In this document: one piece after another, positions 34,195 to 43,735 of the stretch
Position numbering within the stretch: position 1 is the first letter of the stretch
Layout: the number at the start of each line of letters is the position of its first letter
Assembly: GCA_041749255.1 (NCBI GenBank)
Contig: JBGTBR010000044.1
Location: forward strand, 1 to 64,000
DNA: 64,000 nucleotides
Direction: 5' to 3'
From: JABDLO01 sp041749255
GTDB lineage: Bacteria > Bacteroidota > Bacteroidia > Chitinophagales > Saprospiraceae
Notes under the pieces: generated by a model
Told to the model about the DNA's origin: nothing
The model's database searches: none
The model's input: the letters and a program-made list of their open reading frames with translations, nothing else
Translations under genes and position numbers: made by a program

Positions 34195-35202
34195 ATGAAC
34201 CTTCACATGATTAGCATTTATTTACTTTTCATTTTGTCAGGTTGTCAACTTAAGTCATCCGATAAAGAGATCATGACACTAAACGGTAAAATTTCTGACG
34301 AAGAAATGGGTAAAGCACTCATCCATGAACATGTGCTAGTGGATTTCAGGGGCTACGGTCATGCGGATTATGGAAATTGGAACAAAAATGATGCAAAGGC
34401 TAAAGTGCTTCCATATTTACTGGCTTTGAAAGAAAAAGGAGTAAATACTTTTATAGAATGCACGCCAGCCTACCTGGGAAGAGATGTTGAACTCTTGCGT
34501 GTATTGAGTGAAGAGTCTGGATTGCAAATCATAACCAATACAGGCTATTATGCTGCGGTGGATTACAAATATCTTCCGGATCACGCTTATACAGAAACTG
34601 CAGACCAGTTGGCAGAGCGATGGATACATGAGTTTGAATCGGGTATTGAAAACACGGGTATAAAACCAGGCTTTATAAAGATCAGCGTAAATCCATTGGA
34701 CACTTTACCGGATGTCGATGAGAAAATAGTAAGAGCAGCCTGCCGCACACATAAAGAGACCGGAATGACAATAGCTTCTCACACCGGATCGTATAAAACG
34801 GCCATTGCTCAGCTTGCCATTCTTGCGGAAGAGGGCATTCATCCATCTGCATTCATATGGGTACATGCACAAATGGAAACCAACTTCAACACATATGAAG
34901 AATTAGCGAATAAAGGTGTATGGATCAGTCTGGATGGAGTCGTCTGGGATGTTAATGGTCATTTGCAAAGATTATTATTTGCAAAAGAAAAAGGAATTCT
35001 CGACCATATTTTGATTTCACATGATGCAGGTTATTATAGTCCCGACCCACAGGATGAAGTTGATTTTAAGCCCTATACCGCGATATTCGATGAGTTAATT
35101 CCCGAATTGAAAAATGAGGGATTTACCCTTGAGGAATTAGATTTATTGCTGGTAAAAAATCCAGCGAGAGCATTCAAAATCTCTGTAAGGGATAAGAAAT
35201 AG
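34195..35202 (+). CDS. Phosphotriesterase-family hydrolase, lipoprotein
   Basis: The ATG at 34195 gives a lipoprotein signal (MNLHMISIYLLFILSGC); a TTG at 34186 is less likely. The TIM-barrel metal sites are seen: IHEHVLVDF (HxH), GFIKISVNP with the bridging lysine, TIASHTGSY and WVHAQMET (histidines), and ILISHDAGYY (aspartate). The family covers lactonases and phosphotriesterases. With the UlaG-like gene just upstream it may form a periplasmic lactone-opening pair; this is inference from proximity. The last gene of the pair. Confidence 0.85.
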   Translation: MNLHMISIYLLFILSGCQLKSSDKEIMTLNGKISDEEMGKALIHEHVLVDFRGYGHADYGNWNKNDAKAKVLPYLLALKEKGVNTFIECTPAYLGRDVELLRVLSEESGLQIITNTGYYAAVDYKYLPDHAYTETADQLAERWIHEFESGIENTGIKPGFIKISVNPLDTLPDVDEKIVRAACRTHKETGMTIASHTGSYKTAIAQLAILAEEGIHPSAFIWVHAQMETNFNTYEELANKGVWISLDGVVWDVNGHLQRLLFAKEKGILDHILISHDAGYYSPDPQDEVDFKPYTAIFDELIPELKNEGFTLEELDLLLVKNPARAFKISVRDKK

Positions 35203-35296
35203 GTTATTTCCGGGTAAAGTATCCTCAAATTGGAGAATGATATATCATTTAGATAAAATTGACTATATTTCGACTGAAAATTTTAATCCTTTTATT

Positions 35297-37363
35297 ATGA
35301 CCAGAATGTACACTTTTACCAGAAACCTAAATTATGTATTCCCTATAGTGGGAATCATGGTATTTGCCATTTTTTCATCTACTTTTTCACCTGTTCTTGT
35401 AGCACAAGGCGTTACCTACGAGCATATTGCAAAGATGAAAACCGTAACGAGCAGCACCATCTCTGATGATGGAAAATATGTGGCTTACACGGTGAGTGTT
35501 CCGGCTGACCCACTTAAAGAAAATGTGGGCAACACAACGCAACTTCACGTATTGGAGGTGGTATCGGGAAAAACTACTCCCTATTTTACATTAGCCAGTG
35601 TAGGCGGAGTGACTTTTAGACCAGGTTCTGGAAGCATAACATTTCTAAGTACTAAACCCGGAGAAACCATGAATGCAATATACGAGATAAGTATTCATGG
35701 TGGTGAAGCGACCAAACTCTTTGCTTTTAGCTCCAGGATATTGCAATATAAATGGCATACGGATGGGAATAATTTGGCATTTATAGCCAGCGAATCAGGA
35801 AAGGCTCCGGTCACGCCTTTACCCTATAAGCCTACATTTTATGAAGAAAATTTTAGTAAAAGAAATGCTTACATCACCGATCTGAATAAAGATGACCATG
35901 AGCCGGCGGCTTTGAATATTGAAGGGTATGTATATAATGTGGTTTGGAGTCCGGATAAATCAAAACTGGCCATTTCAGCAGCTCCAACGGCGTCAGTAGA
36001 CGATTCTTATATGAATCAACGCGTAATGATTGTTGATGCTAACACAAGGGAGGTGATTACCCAGATTCCGAATGAAGGAAAGTTGGGAAATATCATATGG
36101 AGTCCGGATAGCAAGAGATTGGCTTTGTTGGCAGGTAAGGATATTAATGATCCCATCGAGGGGCGCATACTCATAGTTTCAGCACAAGGGGGAAAACCTC
36201 AGATGATTGATCATGATTATAAAGGAAAATATGAACAAATCTTTTGGACCGAAACAAATACCATCCACTTCTTAGGTAGTGAAAGTACGCAGGCAGTCAT
36301 TGGTACTGTCCGGCCGGATGGTACAGGTAAGAATGTAATCTTTAAAACAGGTGAACATGCCATCACTTCATTTTCAAGAGCGACCAATGGATCGATTTCT
36401 ATGGTTGCCAGTTCGCCTAATCACCCCGCCGAATTATTTACATTGAGTAATGTTGCAGGCGCAAAACCAGTCAAGAAAACCAATCACAATGCATGGATAG
36501 CAGAAGTACAATTGGGAAAACAGGAAGTGATATCCTACACGGCCCGTGATGGAGCATTTGACATCGAAGGTTTGTTGATGTATCCACTTGACTATGAATC
36601 GGGTACCAGGGTACCAGTAATAACTGTGGTACATGGTGGGCCAGAAGCCCATTACAGCAATGGATGGTTAACGAGTTATTCATCACCGGGACAAATGGCT
36701 GCAGCAAAAGGTTATGCCGTTTTTTATCCCAACTACAGGGGAAGTACTGGTCGTGGAGTTGAATTTATTTATAGTAGCCAGGGTGATCTGGCCGGAAAAG
36801 AATTTGATGATATAGTTGATGGAATAGATTATTTGATAGATCGTGGAATTGCTGACAAAGATAGGGTAGGGGTTACAGGTGGTTCGTATGGCGGATATGC
36901 ATCTGCATGGATGAGTACCTATTATTCAGATCGGTTTGCTGCAGCGGTTATGTTTGTAGGAATCAGTAACAATATATCAAAGTGGGGAACTAGTGATATT
37001 CCTGAGGAATTGTATCACGTGCATTCGAGGAAGAGAATTTGGGAAGACTGGCAATGGCAGTTGCAGAGAAGTCCTGTTTATTATGTGGATCGTTCCCAGA
37101 CGCCTATTCTCATCATGCATGGAGCAGATGACCCCAGAGTACACCCTGCACAATCGATGGAACTATACCGACATCTGAAGGTAAGAAAACCTGACCTCCC
37201 GGTTCGTTTAATATATTATCCCGGAGAAGGTCATGGAAATCAAAAGTCAGGGTCGAAATATGATTATAATCTCAGGATGCTTCAATGGTTTGATACCTAT
37301 CTGATGAGCGGAGATCCCACTGCAGAAAAACCTGGGTTGGATCTTCCTGTAAAAAAGGATTAG
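35297..37363 (+). CDS. Prolyl oligopeptidase (S9) family peptidase, secreted
   Basis: Start at the ATG at 35297 (MTRMYTFTRNLNYVFPIVGI, a signal anchor or peptide ending at VAQG); the open frame starts 20 codons earlier. Residues ~60-400 form beta-propeller blades (VVWSPDKSKLAIS, IIWSPDSKRLALL). The C-terminal alpha/beta hydrolase has the nucleophile in VGVTGGSYGGYASAW, the acid in HGADDPRVHPAQS and the histidine in GEGHGNQK. It should cut peptides outside the inner membrane, together with the tricorn-like protease in peptide use. Single gene. Confidence 0.9.
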   Translation: MTRMYTFTRNLNYVFPIVGIMVFAIFSSTFSPVLVAQGVTYEHIAKMKTVTSSTISDDGKYVAYTVSVPADPLKENVGNTTQLHVLEVVSGKTTPYFTLASVGGVTFRPGSGSITFLSTKPGETMNAIYEISIHGGEATKLFAFSSRILQYKWHTDGNNLAFIASESGKAPVTPLPYKPTFYEENFSKRNAYITDLNKDDHEPAALNIEGYVYNVVWSPDKSKLAISAAPTASVDDSYMNQRVMIVDANTREVITQIPNEGKLGNIIWSPDSKRLALLAGKDINDPIEGRILIVSAQGGKPQMIDHDYKGKYEQIFWTETNTIHFLGSESTQAVIGTVRPDGTGKNVIFKTGEHAITSFSRATNGSISMVASSPNHPAELFTLSNVAGAKPVKKTNHNAWIAEVQLGKQEVISYTARDGAFDIEGLLMYPLDYESGTRVPVITVVHGGPEAHYSNGWLTSYSSPGQMAAAKGYAVFYPNYRGSTGRGVEFIYSSQGDLAGKEFDDIVDGIDYLIDRGIADKDRVGVTGGSYGGYASAWMSTYYSDRFAAAVMFVGISNNISKWGTSDIPEELYHVHSRKRIWEDWQWQLQRSPVYYVDRSQTPILIMHGADDPRVHPAQSMELYRHLKVRKPDLPVRLIYYPGEGHGNQKSGSKYDYNLRMLQWFDTYLMSGDPTAEKPGLDLPVKKD

Positions 37364-37369
37364 GGGGGA

Positions 37370-37510
37370 TTAGGTTAATGGGTTATTGGGTTAATAGGCT
37401 AATAAGCCAAATTAGACCAGACTTCAAAAAGCTAAGAGTTCAACTTGCCAGCAAGGGTGTCATCAGACATACCTTAACCTCAACCTTAACCTCAACTTTA
37501 TCCTTATCCT
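37370..37510 (+). repeat. R2 intergenic word repeats
   Basis: The gap holds GGTTAATGGGTTATTGGG, GGTTAATAGGCTAATAAG, and CCTTAACCTCAACCTTAACC with a following ACCTCAACTTTATCCTTATC. They are simple, telomere-like words, and lie between the peptidase stop and the Fur gene's stop; they may also act as its downstream region. Confidence 0.6.
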
Positions 37511-37514
37511 GGTT

Positions 37515-38000
37515 TTATGCATTGCTCATGCTCTGAGTCCGTTCGCAGGCTCCCTGGCATTTTCCATATAAATTGAGAGAATGGTGGGTCACTTTAAATT
37601 TAAGGATTTCGCCCATCATATTTTTAATCTGCTGGATTCTGGGATCGCAAAATTCGAGTACTTTACTGCAATCGACACATATTAAATGGTCGTGCTGTTT
37701 GAATCCATACGATTTTTCATACTGTGCCAGGTTTTTTCCAAACTGATGTTTGGTCACCAGATCGCTGTTAACCAGTAAATCCAGGGTATTATATACAGTG
37801 GCTCTGCTCACCCTGTAATTTCTCATCTTCATGTTTATATACAGTTCCTCAGCATCGAAATGGTCGGATCGGCTGTATATTTCATCGAGGATAGCATACC
37901 TTTCCGGAGTTTTCCTCAATTGGTTTTTTTCAAGATAGGCAGAAAATATATTTTTAACTTCTTCGAAAAAGACATCTTTTTTTTCCTCTGACTTATTCAT
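37515..38000 (-). CDS. Fur-family transcriptional regulator
   Basis: A 161-residue Fur/PerR-type repressor. The N-terminal winged helix has LRKTPERYAILDEIYSRSDH and VSRATVYNTLDLLVNSDLV. The C-terminal half has the metal sites KQHDHLICVDC and CDPRIQQI, and a second CxxxC (KCQGAC) near the end that would hold structural zinc. Whether it senses iron, peroxide or zinc is not settled; the H-D-H-L-I-C-VDC pattern is common in the Fur branch of Bacteroidota. It would bind DNA as a dimer; no clear target box was found. Confidence 0.9.
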   Translation of the reverse strand: MNKSEEKKDVFFEEVKNIFSAYLEKNQLRKTPERYAILDEIYSRSDHFDAEELYINMKMRNYRVSRATVYNTLDLLVNSDLVTKHQFGKNLAQYEKSYGFKQHDHLICVDCSKVLEFCDPRIQQIKNMMGEILKFKVTHHSLNLYGKCQGACERTQSMSNA

Positions 38001-38278
38001 TCTTCTATTTTTTAAAGCACTACTTCATCTTGATTCAGGCAAGAAGATGTATGTTTTTTTAGATTATATTCATTTTTTTTAACCACCTTGACTGTTGTCA
38101 TTCCGTGTTCAAGAAAGAGCTAACTTTTGGTAAAGTTCAAATAAACAAACATTAAATAGGTGAAAATACAAAACATTATTTATGTAATATATGGAAATAT
38201 TTAAACAAGAACCAGTAAAAGGACAAGGTGGTTCCTGCATACTATGAAGATAAAAAGATATTATTGTAAAGCATTCAT

Positions 38279-40510
38279 TTACGTGCTGTATTCCTTACGT
38301 ACTACACTAGACACACCTTCCAGGCTTTCCAAAGAAGTAACTGCTTTATTCAAATGAATTTTATTCAATACAATTAGACTGACTTTACCTTCAAAATAGC
38401 CATCTTTACCATCAATACTAAATGATTTAATATTCATTTCCAGGTTATTGGATATGACATTGGTTATGCGTTGAATAACGCCAATACCGGTATCGACTCC
38501 TGTGATAACCAAATCAACTACAAAATCCTTTTCACTGACATTGTCCCATTCTGCCTTAAGCATTCTGTATCCATAATTGGCCATTAAATGGGTAGCATTA
38601 GGACAATTGATCCTGTGTATTTTAAGACCCTGCAATGCTGTGAGATATCCAAAAATTTCATCGCCTTTTACCGGATTGCAGCAGGTAGCGAGACTAAAAT
38701 TATATTGATCAGCTGGCTCCCCATTAACCAAAATATTGGATTTATTGATCAATGCTTTTTTTGGTTTGGGTATTGCTTCCTGCTGACTTTTATCAGGTTT
38801 GTCTTCGGTATGACCTCCGGCTTCTTTTAGGATAAGCTTACCGCTATCAACTTTAAATTTATTGAGTTCTGCCATTTTTATTCTCTCCTCCGCAACGGCA
38901 AGATATAGCTCAGGCCTGGATTTAAACCCATAGTACCTAACGAGGTTATCTATATTGTTTTCGAAGTCGAGCTTCAGATTTTTTAGTTTCCTTAGCAGTG
39001 CTTCCTTTCCCAGTTCCCCTGTTTTCCTTTGCTCCTCTTTCATAGCGGAGCGAATTTTAGATCTTGCCTTTCCGGTCAAAACCAGTTTGAGCCAGGATTC
39101 ATTGGGTTTCTGGTTTTTACTGGTGGTTACTTTAAGCTGGTCACCATTATTCAGTACATAACCCATAGGAACCAATTTGTCATTGACCTTGATCGCTGTA
39201 GCATGGTATCCTACATCGGTATGTATATCAAAGGCAAAATCCAACGCTGTAGCACCTAAAGGTAAGATGCGCATATCTCCTGCCGGTGTGAATACATACA
39301 CTTCTTCATGGAAAAGATTGGATTTAAAATCATTAATGAATTCCAGAGCATCTGCATGGGAATTGTCAAGCAAAACTCTTATATTATCTAACCAGGCATC
39401 GTATACGCTATAGGAGCTTTTAATGTTTTTATATTTCCAATGGGCAGCAAACCCTCTTTCGGCAATTTCATCCATTCTTTCACTGCGAATCTGGACTTCA
39501 ACAAACCGGCCTTTAGGCCCGATAACCGTGGTGTGCAATGATTCGTAACCATTGCCTTTAGGTGTGGTTACCCAATCTTTGAGACGTTCGGGGATGGGTG
39601 TATATACATCTGTGATGATTGAGTACACTTGCCAGCAAAAACTTTTTTCTTTTGCCAATGGAACATCCAGGATGATCCTGACGGCAAAAAGGTCGTAAAT
39701 TCTTTCGAAAGGTACTCTTTTTGTTTTTATTTTATTCCAAATGGAGGAAATGGCTTTTGGGCGGCTTATGACCGTGTACGGGATATTCAATTCATCCAGC
39801 TTATCTTTCAATGGGCGTATAAAATCTCGAATATAACGGGCTCTTTCTGCTTTGCTAGCACTCAGTTTTTGCTCTATTTCATTGTACTCTTCAGGTTCTG
39901 TTATTTTCATACAGATATCCTGAAACTCGGTTTTGATCTTGTACAATCCCAACCTGTGAGCCAGAGGAGAATAGATATAGGATGTCTCAGCAGCAATTTT
40001 TTGTTGTTTATGCTTTGGCATCGGCCCTATAGTTCGTAGATTGTGAAGTCGGTCAGCCATTTTGATCAGAACAACACGTACATCGTCAACCAGGGAACTC
40101 AATACCTTTTTAAAATTTTCCGCCTGAGGGCTCGCTACATTATACAAGCCGTCAAGTTTAGTAAGTCCATCGACAATTTTGCCAATTTTTGGACCAAACA
40201 TGGAGTAAATTTCCTCTTTTGTTACAGGCGTATCTTCTACTACGTCGTGAAGAATGGCGCAAACAATGGCTGTCGGACCCAGTCCAATTTCTTCAAAGCA
40301 TATTCTTCCCACTTCCAGGGGATGTAGTATATACGGCTCACCAGATTTTCTTCGTTGGTTGCTATGGGCATCAAAAGCGAGATCATACGCTTTTTTCATG
40401 TGAACAATGTCTTCTTCATTCACAGAATCACGCATTTTTCGCATAAGACTTTTAAATGCCTTATCCGCTTGCTTTTTTTCTATATCGTTTATTTCAGCTA
40501 CTAATGTCAT
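38279..40510 (-). CDS. spoT: Bifunctional (p)ppGpp synthetase/hydrolase (SpoT/RelA)
   Basis: A 743-residue long RSH protein. The HD hydrolase part has RKSGEPYILHPLEVG and CAILHDVVEDTPV with MADRLHNLRT; the synthetase has RPKAISSIWNKI and YDLFAVRIIL with GNGYESLHTTV. TGS (EEVYVFTPAGDMRILPLGAT) and a C-terminal ACT domain follow. Both enzyme centres seem intact, so it should make and remove the alarmone. It acts in the cytosol on amino-acid or carbon stress. It is a single gene between Fur and the tRNA region. Confidence 0.9.
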   Translation of the reverse strand: MTLVAEINDIEKKQADKAFKSLMRKMRDSVNEEDIVHMKKAYDLAFDAHSNQRRKSGEPYILHPLEVGRICFEEIGLGPTAIVCAILHDVVEDTPVTKEEIYSMFGPKIGKIVDGLTKLDGLYNVASPQAENFKKVLSSLVDDVRVVLIKMADRLHNLRTIGPMPKHKQQKIAAETSYIYSPLAHRLGLYKIKTEFQDICMKITEPEEYNEIEQKLSASKAERARYIRDFIRPLKDKLDELNIPYTVISRPKAISSIWNKIKTKRVPFERIYDLFAVRIILDVPLAKEKSFCWQVYSIITDVYTPIPERLKDWVTTPKGNGYESLHTTVIGPKGRFVEVQIRSERMDEIAERGFAAHWKYKNIKSSYSVYDAWLDNIRVLLDNSHADALEFINDFKSNLFHEEVYVFTPAGDMRILPLGATALDFAFDIHTDVGYHATAIKVNDKLVPMGYVLNNGDQLKVTTSKNQKPNESWLKLVLTGKARSKIRSAMKEEQRKTGELGKEALLRKLKNLKLDFENNIDNLVRYYGFKSRPELYLAVAEERIKMAELNKFKVDSGKLILKEAGGHTEDKPDKSQQEAIPKPKKALINKSNILVNGEPADQYNFSLATCCNPVKGDEIFGYLTALQGLKIHRINCPNATHLMANYGYRMLKAEWDNVSEKDFVVDLVITGVDTGIGVIQRITNVISNNLEMNIKSFSIDGKDGYFEGKVSLIVLNKIHLNKAVTSLESLEGVSSVVRKEYST

Positions 40511-40563
40511 AATACATGTATACCCAAAAAATTATACCAATTTATTAATAGTACCTTAATAAA

Positions 40564-40571
40564 CAAAGATA
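40564..40571 (-). promoter_or_regulatory. Putative -7 element for spoT
   Basis: TATCTTTG on the minus strand, the exact form of TAnnTTTG common before Bacteroidota housekeeping genes, lies 54 bases upstream of the ATG. A TTTG word occurs upstream but closer than the usual spacing. Confidence 0.45.
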
Positions 40572-40857
40572 CGCTGCTTGTGATTCCAAATTAAATAAAT
40601 TTTAACCCTGAATTGGGATCTTTTGGACATTTTATAGTCAATGGCTATTGTATGGCTAATAAAAAGACCTTTAAATTGAGTTGAGTCATAAGTGAGTAAT
40701 AAGATATTTTGATGATGGTTTTGCTTACAAATGACTTATCCGATTTCTTTCAGGTTGACTTTCCCGTCTATATAATTGAAAATGATGTATTGAAACCTCT
40801 GTGGAAAATTATTGTAAAACAGCTTGTATTTTATTCAAGTTGGTGTCAATAAAAATA

Positions 40858-40887
40858 TTTGATATTTTAAAAAAGATACTATCTTTG
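40858..40887 (+). promoter_or_regulatory. Putative promoter of tRNA-Leu
   Basis: TTTG (40,858-40,861) and TATCTTTG (40,880-40,887) lie 18 bases apart, near the -33/-7 pattern of the main sigma factor of Bacteroidota. About 95 bases follow before the tRNA, room for a normal leader. Confidence 0.55.
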
Positions 40888-40983
40888 CGACTCCATTTCA
40901 AAATGGGCTCCTTTTATGACATTGCCAATGAATATTGAATGTTGTAAATAGAAAATAATCAGTTCTTTTTTTATTGTAATGTT

Positions 40984-41065
40984 GCGGGTGTGATGAAATT
41001 GGTAGACATGCTAGACTTAGGATCTAGTGCCGTGAGGTTTGGGGGTTCGAGTCCCTCCACCCGCA
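40984..41065 (+). tRNA. tRNA-Leu (anticodon UAG)
   Basis: GCGGGTG pairs with CACCCGC as acceptor stem. The anticodon stem CTAGA/TCTAG holds the seven-base loop CTTAGGA with anticodon TAG (reads CUA). There is a variable arm (TGCCGTGAGG region) as in class II tRNAs and the TTCGAGT T-loop. CCA is not encoded. D-arm A-rich loop GATGAAATTGGTAGAC is normal for leucine. Confidence 0.95.
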
Positions 41066-41440
41066 CATTTTTGATGAATGAAGACATGGTAATTACCCCG
41101 CTATAATTTGCTTATCAAGTGCATAGCTGAGTATTTACGAGACTGGAAGAATGAAATACTCAACCGGATCATAAAATGTAAAACTATGTTCCGCCCACTT
41201 TTGTTAGGAAGCCGATTGCACAAAAAAATAATGAGATACACCCGTAATTCAAAAGCACAAATACAAACCACAGTGCTTTTTTCATATTTCATCTCATTGT
41301 TTAATTTTAGTGGTGAATAACTGGTATGAGTTGGTGTGTACAACTTCAACTTTTATTCATTGATTTTACTTATATTATTTTTTATAAAACATTAGATCGT
41401 GTCTTTTGACCATTTATCAATTTGAAATTTTTAGATTACA
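41066..41440. other. Gap between tRNA-Leu and tig
   Basis: About 375 bases. Two overlapping frames on opposite strands of about 70-80 codons are found but show no coding sign. The tig promoter should lie in the right-hand part, perhaps at the TTTTGACC...TCAATTTG words near 41,404-41,424, which do not match the consensus well. Confidence 0.4.
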
Positions 41441-42811
41441 ATGCAAATAACCAAAAACGAAATAAGCCCGGGAAGTGCCCAACTGCAATTAAAACTGGAA
41501 GTAAATGACTATAAGGATAAATATTTATCCGAGCTTAGAAAGCAAGCTCAGAAAGCACAAATGAAGGGTTTTAGAAAGGGTAAAACTCCATCCAACATCA
41601 TTCGTAAGATGTATGGTAAGAGTATACTTTTTGACGTGGTGATGGATCGCATCAATGATGAGCTCAATGAGTATATTACAAAAGAAAACCTAGAATTACT
41701 TGGTCAACCTATACCAGCAGAAGATCATCCTGAAAATGATTTTGATCCGATCCATCTTAAAGATATTGATTTTGTATTTGATATTGGATACGCTCCTGAT
41801 TTTGAAGTGAACGGCCTTGACAAAACATTTACATTGTATAAAGTGCAAATTGAAGATGACATGGTCACTGAAGAATTAGATAATTTGACTTCCAGAAGTG
41901 GCAAACTTGAAGAAGTCGAAAATGATATTCAGCCAGATGACAGAATCAAAATCAATGCAGAGGAAATGGAAGGCAATGAAGTAAAGGAAAATGGATGGGC
42001 AACCGAGTTTTCAATACTTATTTCTACTGTAGGCGATGAAGATTTGAAAACGCAATTACTTACACTTAAAAAGGGGGATTCCTTCGATTTTGATATCGAC
42101 AAAATTGAGAAGGATAAAGATGAAAAATTTGTTCGGAAATACTTATTGAATATGGATGAAGGGGATGAAACAGAAGTGGGAAACAGATTTAGAGGAACCA
42201 TCACATCTGTATCGCGTATGATCCCTGCTGAAGTAACAGTTGAGTGGCTACAACGCATGTTTAATGATGAAGAAGTAACGACTGAAGAGCAGGCACGGGA
42301 GAAAATCCTGGCAAATATCCAATCTTTCTACGACAATCAATGCAAAGAGGTATTATTTCATGACATAAAAAAGGCATTGCAGGAGCTTAATCCGATTGAA
42401 TTACCCAATGAATTTTTGAAAAGATTTATGAAGAATGAGAAAGAAGGTAATGAGGTCGAAGTACAGGATGATGAATTTACTAAATCGCTTAACGCGACAA
42501 GATGGCAGCTCATTAAAGCTAAGCTTGAAAAAAAGATGGACATACAGGTTGAACCGGATGAAGTAGTACAATCTATCAGAAGAAAGGTCTTAAATTACAG
42601 TGCCAATTATTCATTTAGCGTCGATATGGTCGATGATTTAACAAAGCGACTTCTGAATGATGAAAAACAAGTGAGAGACGAATACGTTTTAATAGCTGAA
42701 AGAAAATTTTTACAGGCTATATTTGAGATTGTAGATAAAAACGTAGAAGAAATAACCAGAGATGAATATATGAAAATGGTTGCTGCATTGAACGAAAATG
42801 CAAAAGGATAG
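41441..42811 (+). CDS. tig: Trigger factor (ribosome-bound chaperone)
   Basis: A 456-residue trigger factor. The ribosome-binding signature is MKGFRKGKTPSNIIRKMYG near residues 40-60. The middle part, where other bacteria have the FKBP-like domain, is acidic and only weakly like it (GDSFDFDIDKI), as usual in this phylum. The C-terminal arms with LPNEFLKRFMKNE follow. It catches new chains at the ribosome exit. It leads a conserved cluster with clpP, clpX and truA; clpP starts about 40 bases downstream. Confidence 0.9.
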   Translation: MQITKNEISPGSAQLQLKLEVNDYKDKYLSELRKQAQKAQMKGFRKGKTPSNIIRKMYGKSILFDVVMDRINDELNEYITKENLELLGQPIPAEDHPENDFDPIHLKDIDFVFDIGYAPDFEVNGLDKTFTLYKVQIEDDMVTEELDNLTSRSGKLEEVENDIQPDDRIKINAEEMEGNEVKENGWATEFSILISTVGDEDLKTQLLTLKKGDSFDFDIDKIEKDKDEKFVRKYLLNMDEGDETEVGNRFRGTITSVSRMIPAEVTVEWLQRMFNDEEVTTEEQAREKILANIQSFYDNQCKEVLFHDIKKALQELNPIELPNEFLKRFMKNEKEGNEVEVQDDEFTKSLNATRWQLIKAKLEKKMDIQVEPDEVVQSIRRKVLNYSANYSFSVDMVDDLTKRLLNDEKQVRDEYVLIAERKFLQAIFEIVDKNVEEITRDEYMKMVAALNENAKG

Positions 42812-42850
42812 TTTTTAAGGTTTAGTACTTGAAATCAAAAGATAAAATAT

Positions 42851-43558
42851 ATGTTTCCAAAAGATGAATTTAGAAAGTATGCAGTCAACCATCTTGGAAT
42901 GGGAGGCATGCACCTGGATCAATACATGACCAATGCCATTCCCAATATTCAGGGATTTACCCCTCATGTAATAGAGGAGAGACAAATGAATATCGTGGGT
43001 ATGGACGTTTTTTCAAGATTGATGATGGACAGGATTATTTTTTTAGGAGTACCTATAAATGATTACGTTGCCAATGTTGTGCAGGCTCAACTGTTATTTC
43101 TGGAATCAACTGATCCTAAAAGAGATATTCAAATGTTCATCAATAGTCCCGGAGGTTCTGTGATCGCAGGCATGGGGATATATGATACCATGCAATATGT
43201 ATCACCTGATATAGGAACTATTTGTACAGGACTGGCGGCCTCCATGGCTGCTGTACTTTTAACTGCCGGTCATAAAGGGAAGAGAACTTGCCTCCCTCAT
43301 AGCAGGGTGATGATACATCAACCATCAGGAGGTATGCAGGGTCAATTCACAGATATGGAAATTTCTTACAATCTGGTTAAAACCTTAAGAAATGAACTGT
43401 ATGAAATATTAGCACATCATACAGGTAAGGATTTTGCTACTATTGAGAAAGATTCAGATAGAGACAACTGGATGACCTCCTTCGATGCTAAAGAGTATGG
43501 TCTGGTTGATGAAGTTTTAACCAGAGATAATCCCAAAAAGAAAGATCTTAAAAAATAA
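42851..43558 (+). CDS. clpP: ATP-dependent Clp protease proteolytic subunit
   Basis: A 235-residue ClpP with the catalytic serine in GLAASMAAVLL, histidine in SRVMIHQPSGG and aspartate in EKDSDRDNWM. The N-terminal ~35 residues are longer than in E. coli and may be removed. It forms the chambered protease that takes substrates from ClpX, whose gene follows after 177 bases. That gap has no gene. Confidence 0.95.
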   Translation: MFPKDEFRKYAVNHLGMGGMHLDQYMTNAIPNIQGFTPHVIEERQMNIVGMDVFSRLMMDRIIFLGVPINDYVANVVQAQLLFLESTDPKRDIQMFINSPGGSVIAGMGIYDTMQYVSPDIGTICTGLAASMAAVLLTAGHKGKRTCLPHSRVMIHQPSGGMQGQFTDMEISYNLVKTLRNELYEILAHHTGKDFATIEKDSDRDNWMTSFDAKEYGLVDEVLTRDNPKKKDLKK

Positions 43559-43735
43559 GGTTAAAATCCAACAAAAGCCATTTGCTTTTGAAAGTGAGTA
43601 TTCTTAATGGATCACTTTGATATGCGTCAACATGTGCAGAAAATACGTATTTTACTGTGAAATGAGTTATTTTTATGGTTGGGTATATTGTTAGATAGAA
43701 ACTATTTACAGTAAAGACCCAAAAATCAAAGTTAA

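Larger units (their letters stand above)
40511..40983. other. Gap with two promoters, no clear gene
   Basis: The 473-base gap between spoT and tRNA-Leu has a minus-strand TATCTTTG at 40,564-40,571 (spoT side) and a plus-strand promoter before the tRNA. A 46-codon plus frame (40,712-40,852) begins ATGATGGTTTTGC, but no protein family fits and it may be chance. Confidence 0.45.

Noticed and set aside
40712..40852. 46-codon plus-strand frame before tRNA-Leu
   Set aside because: No family, no clear ribosome site and short; kept only as a note in the gap entry.
41101..41349. Overlapping frames on both strands after tRNA-Leu
   Set aside because: Neither has protein-like composition or a good start; likely chance.
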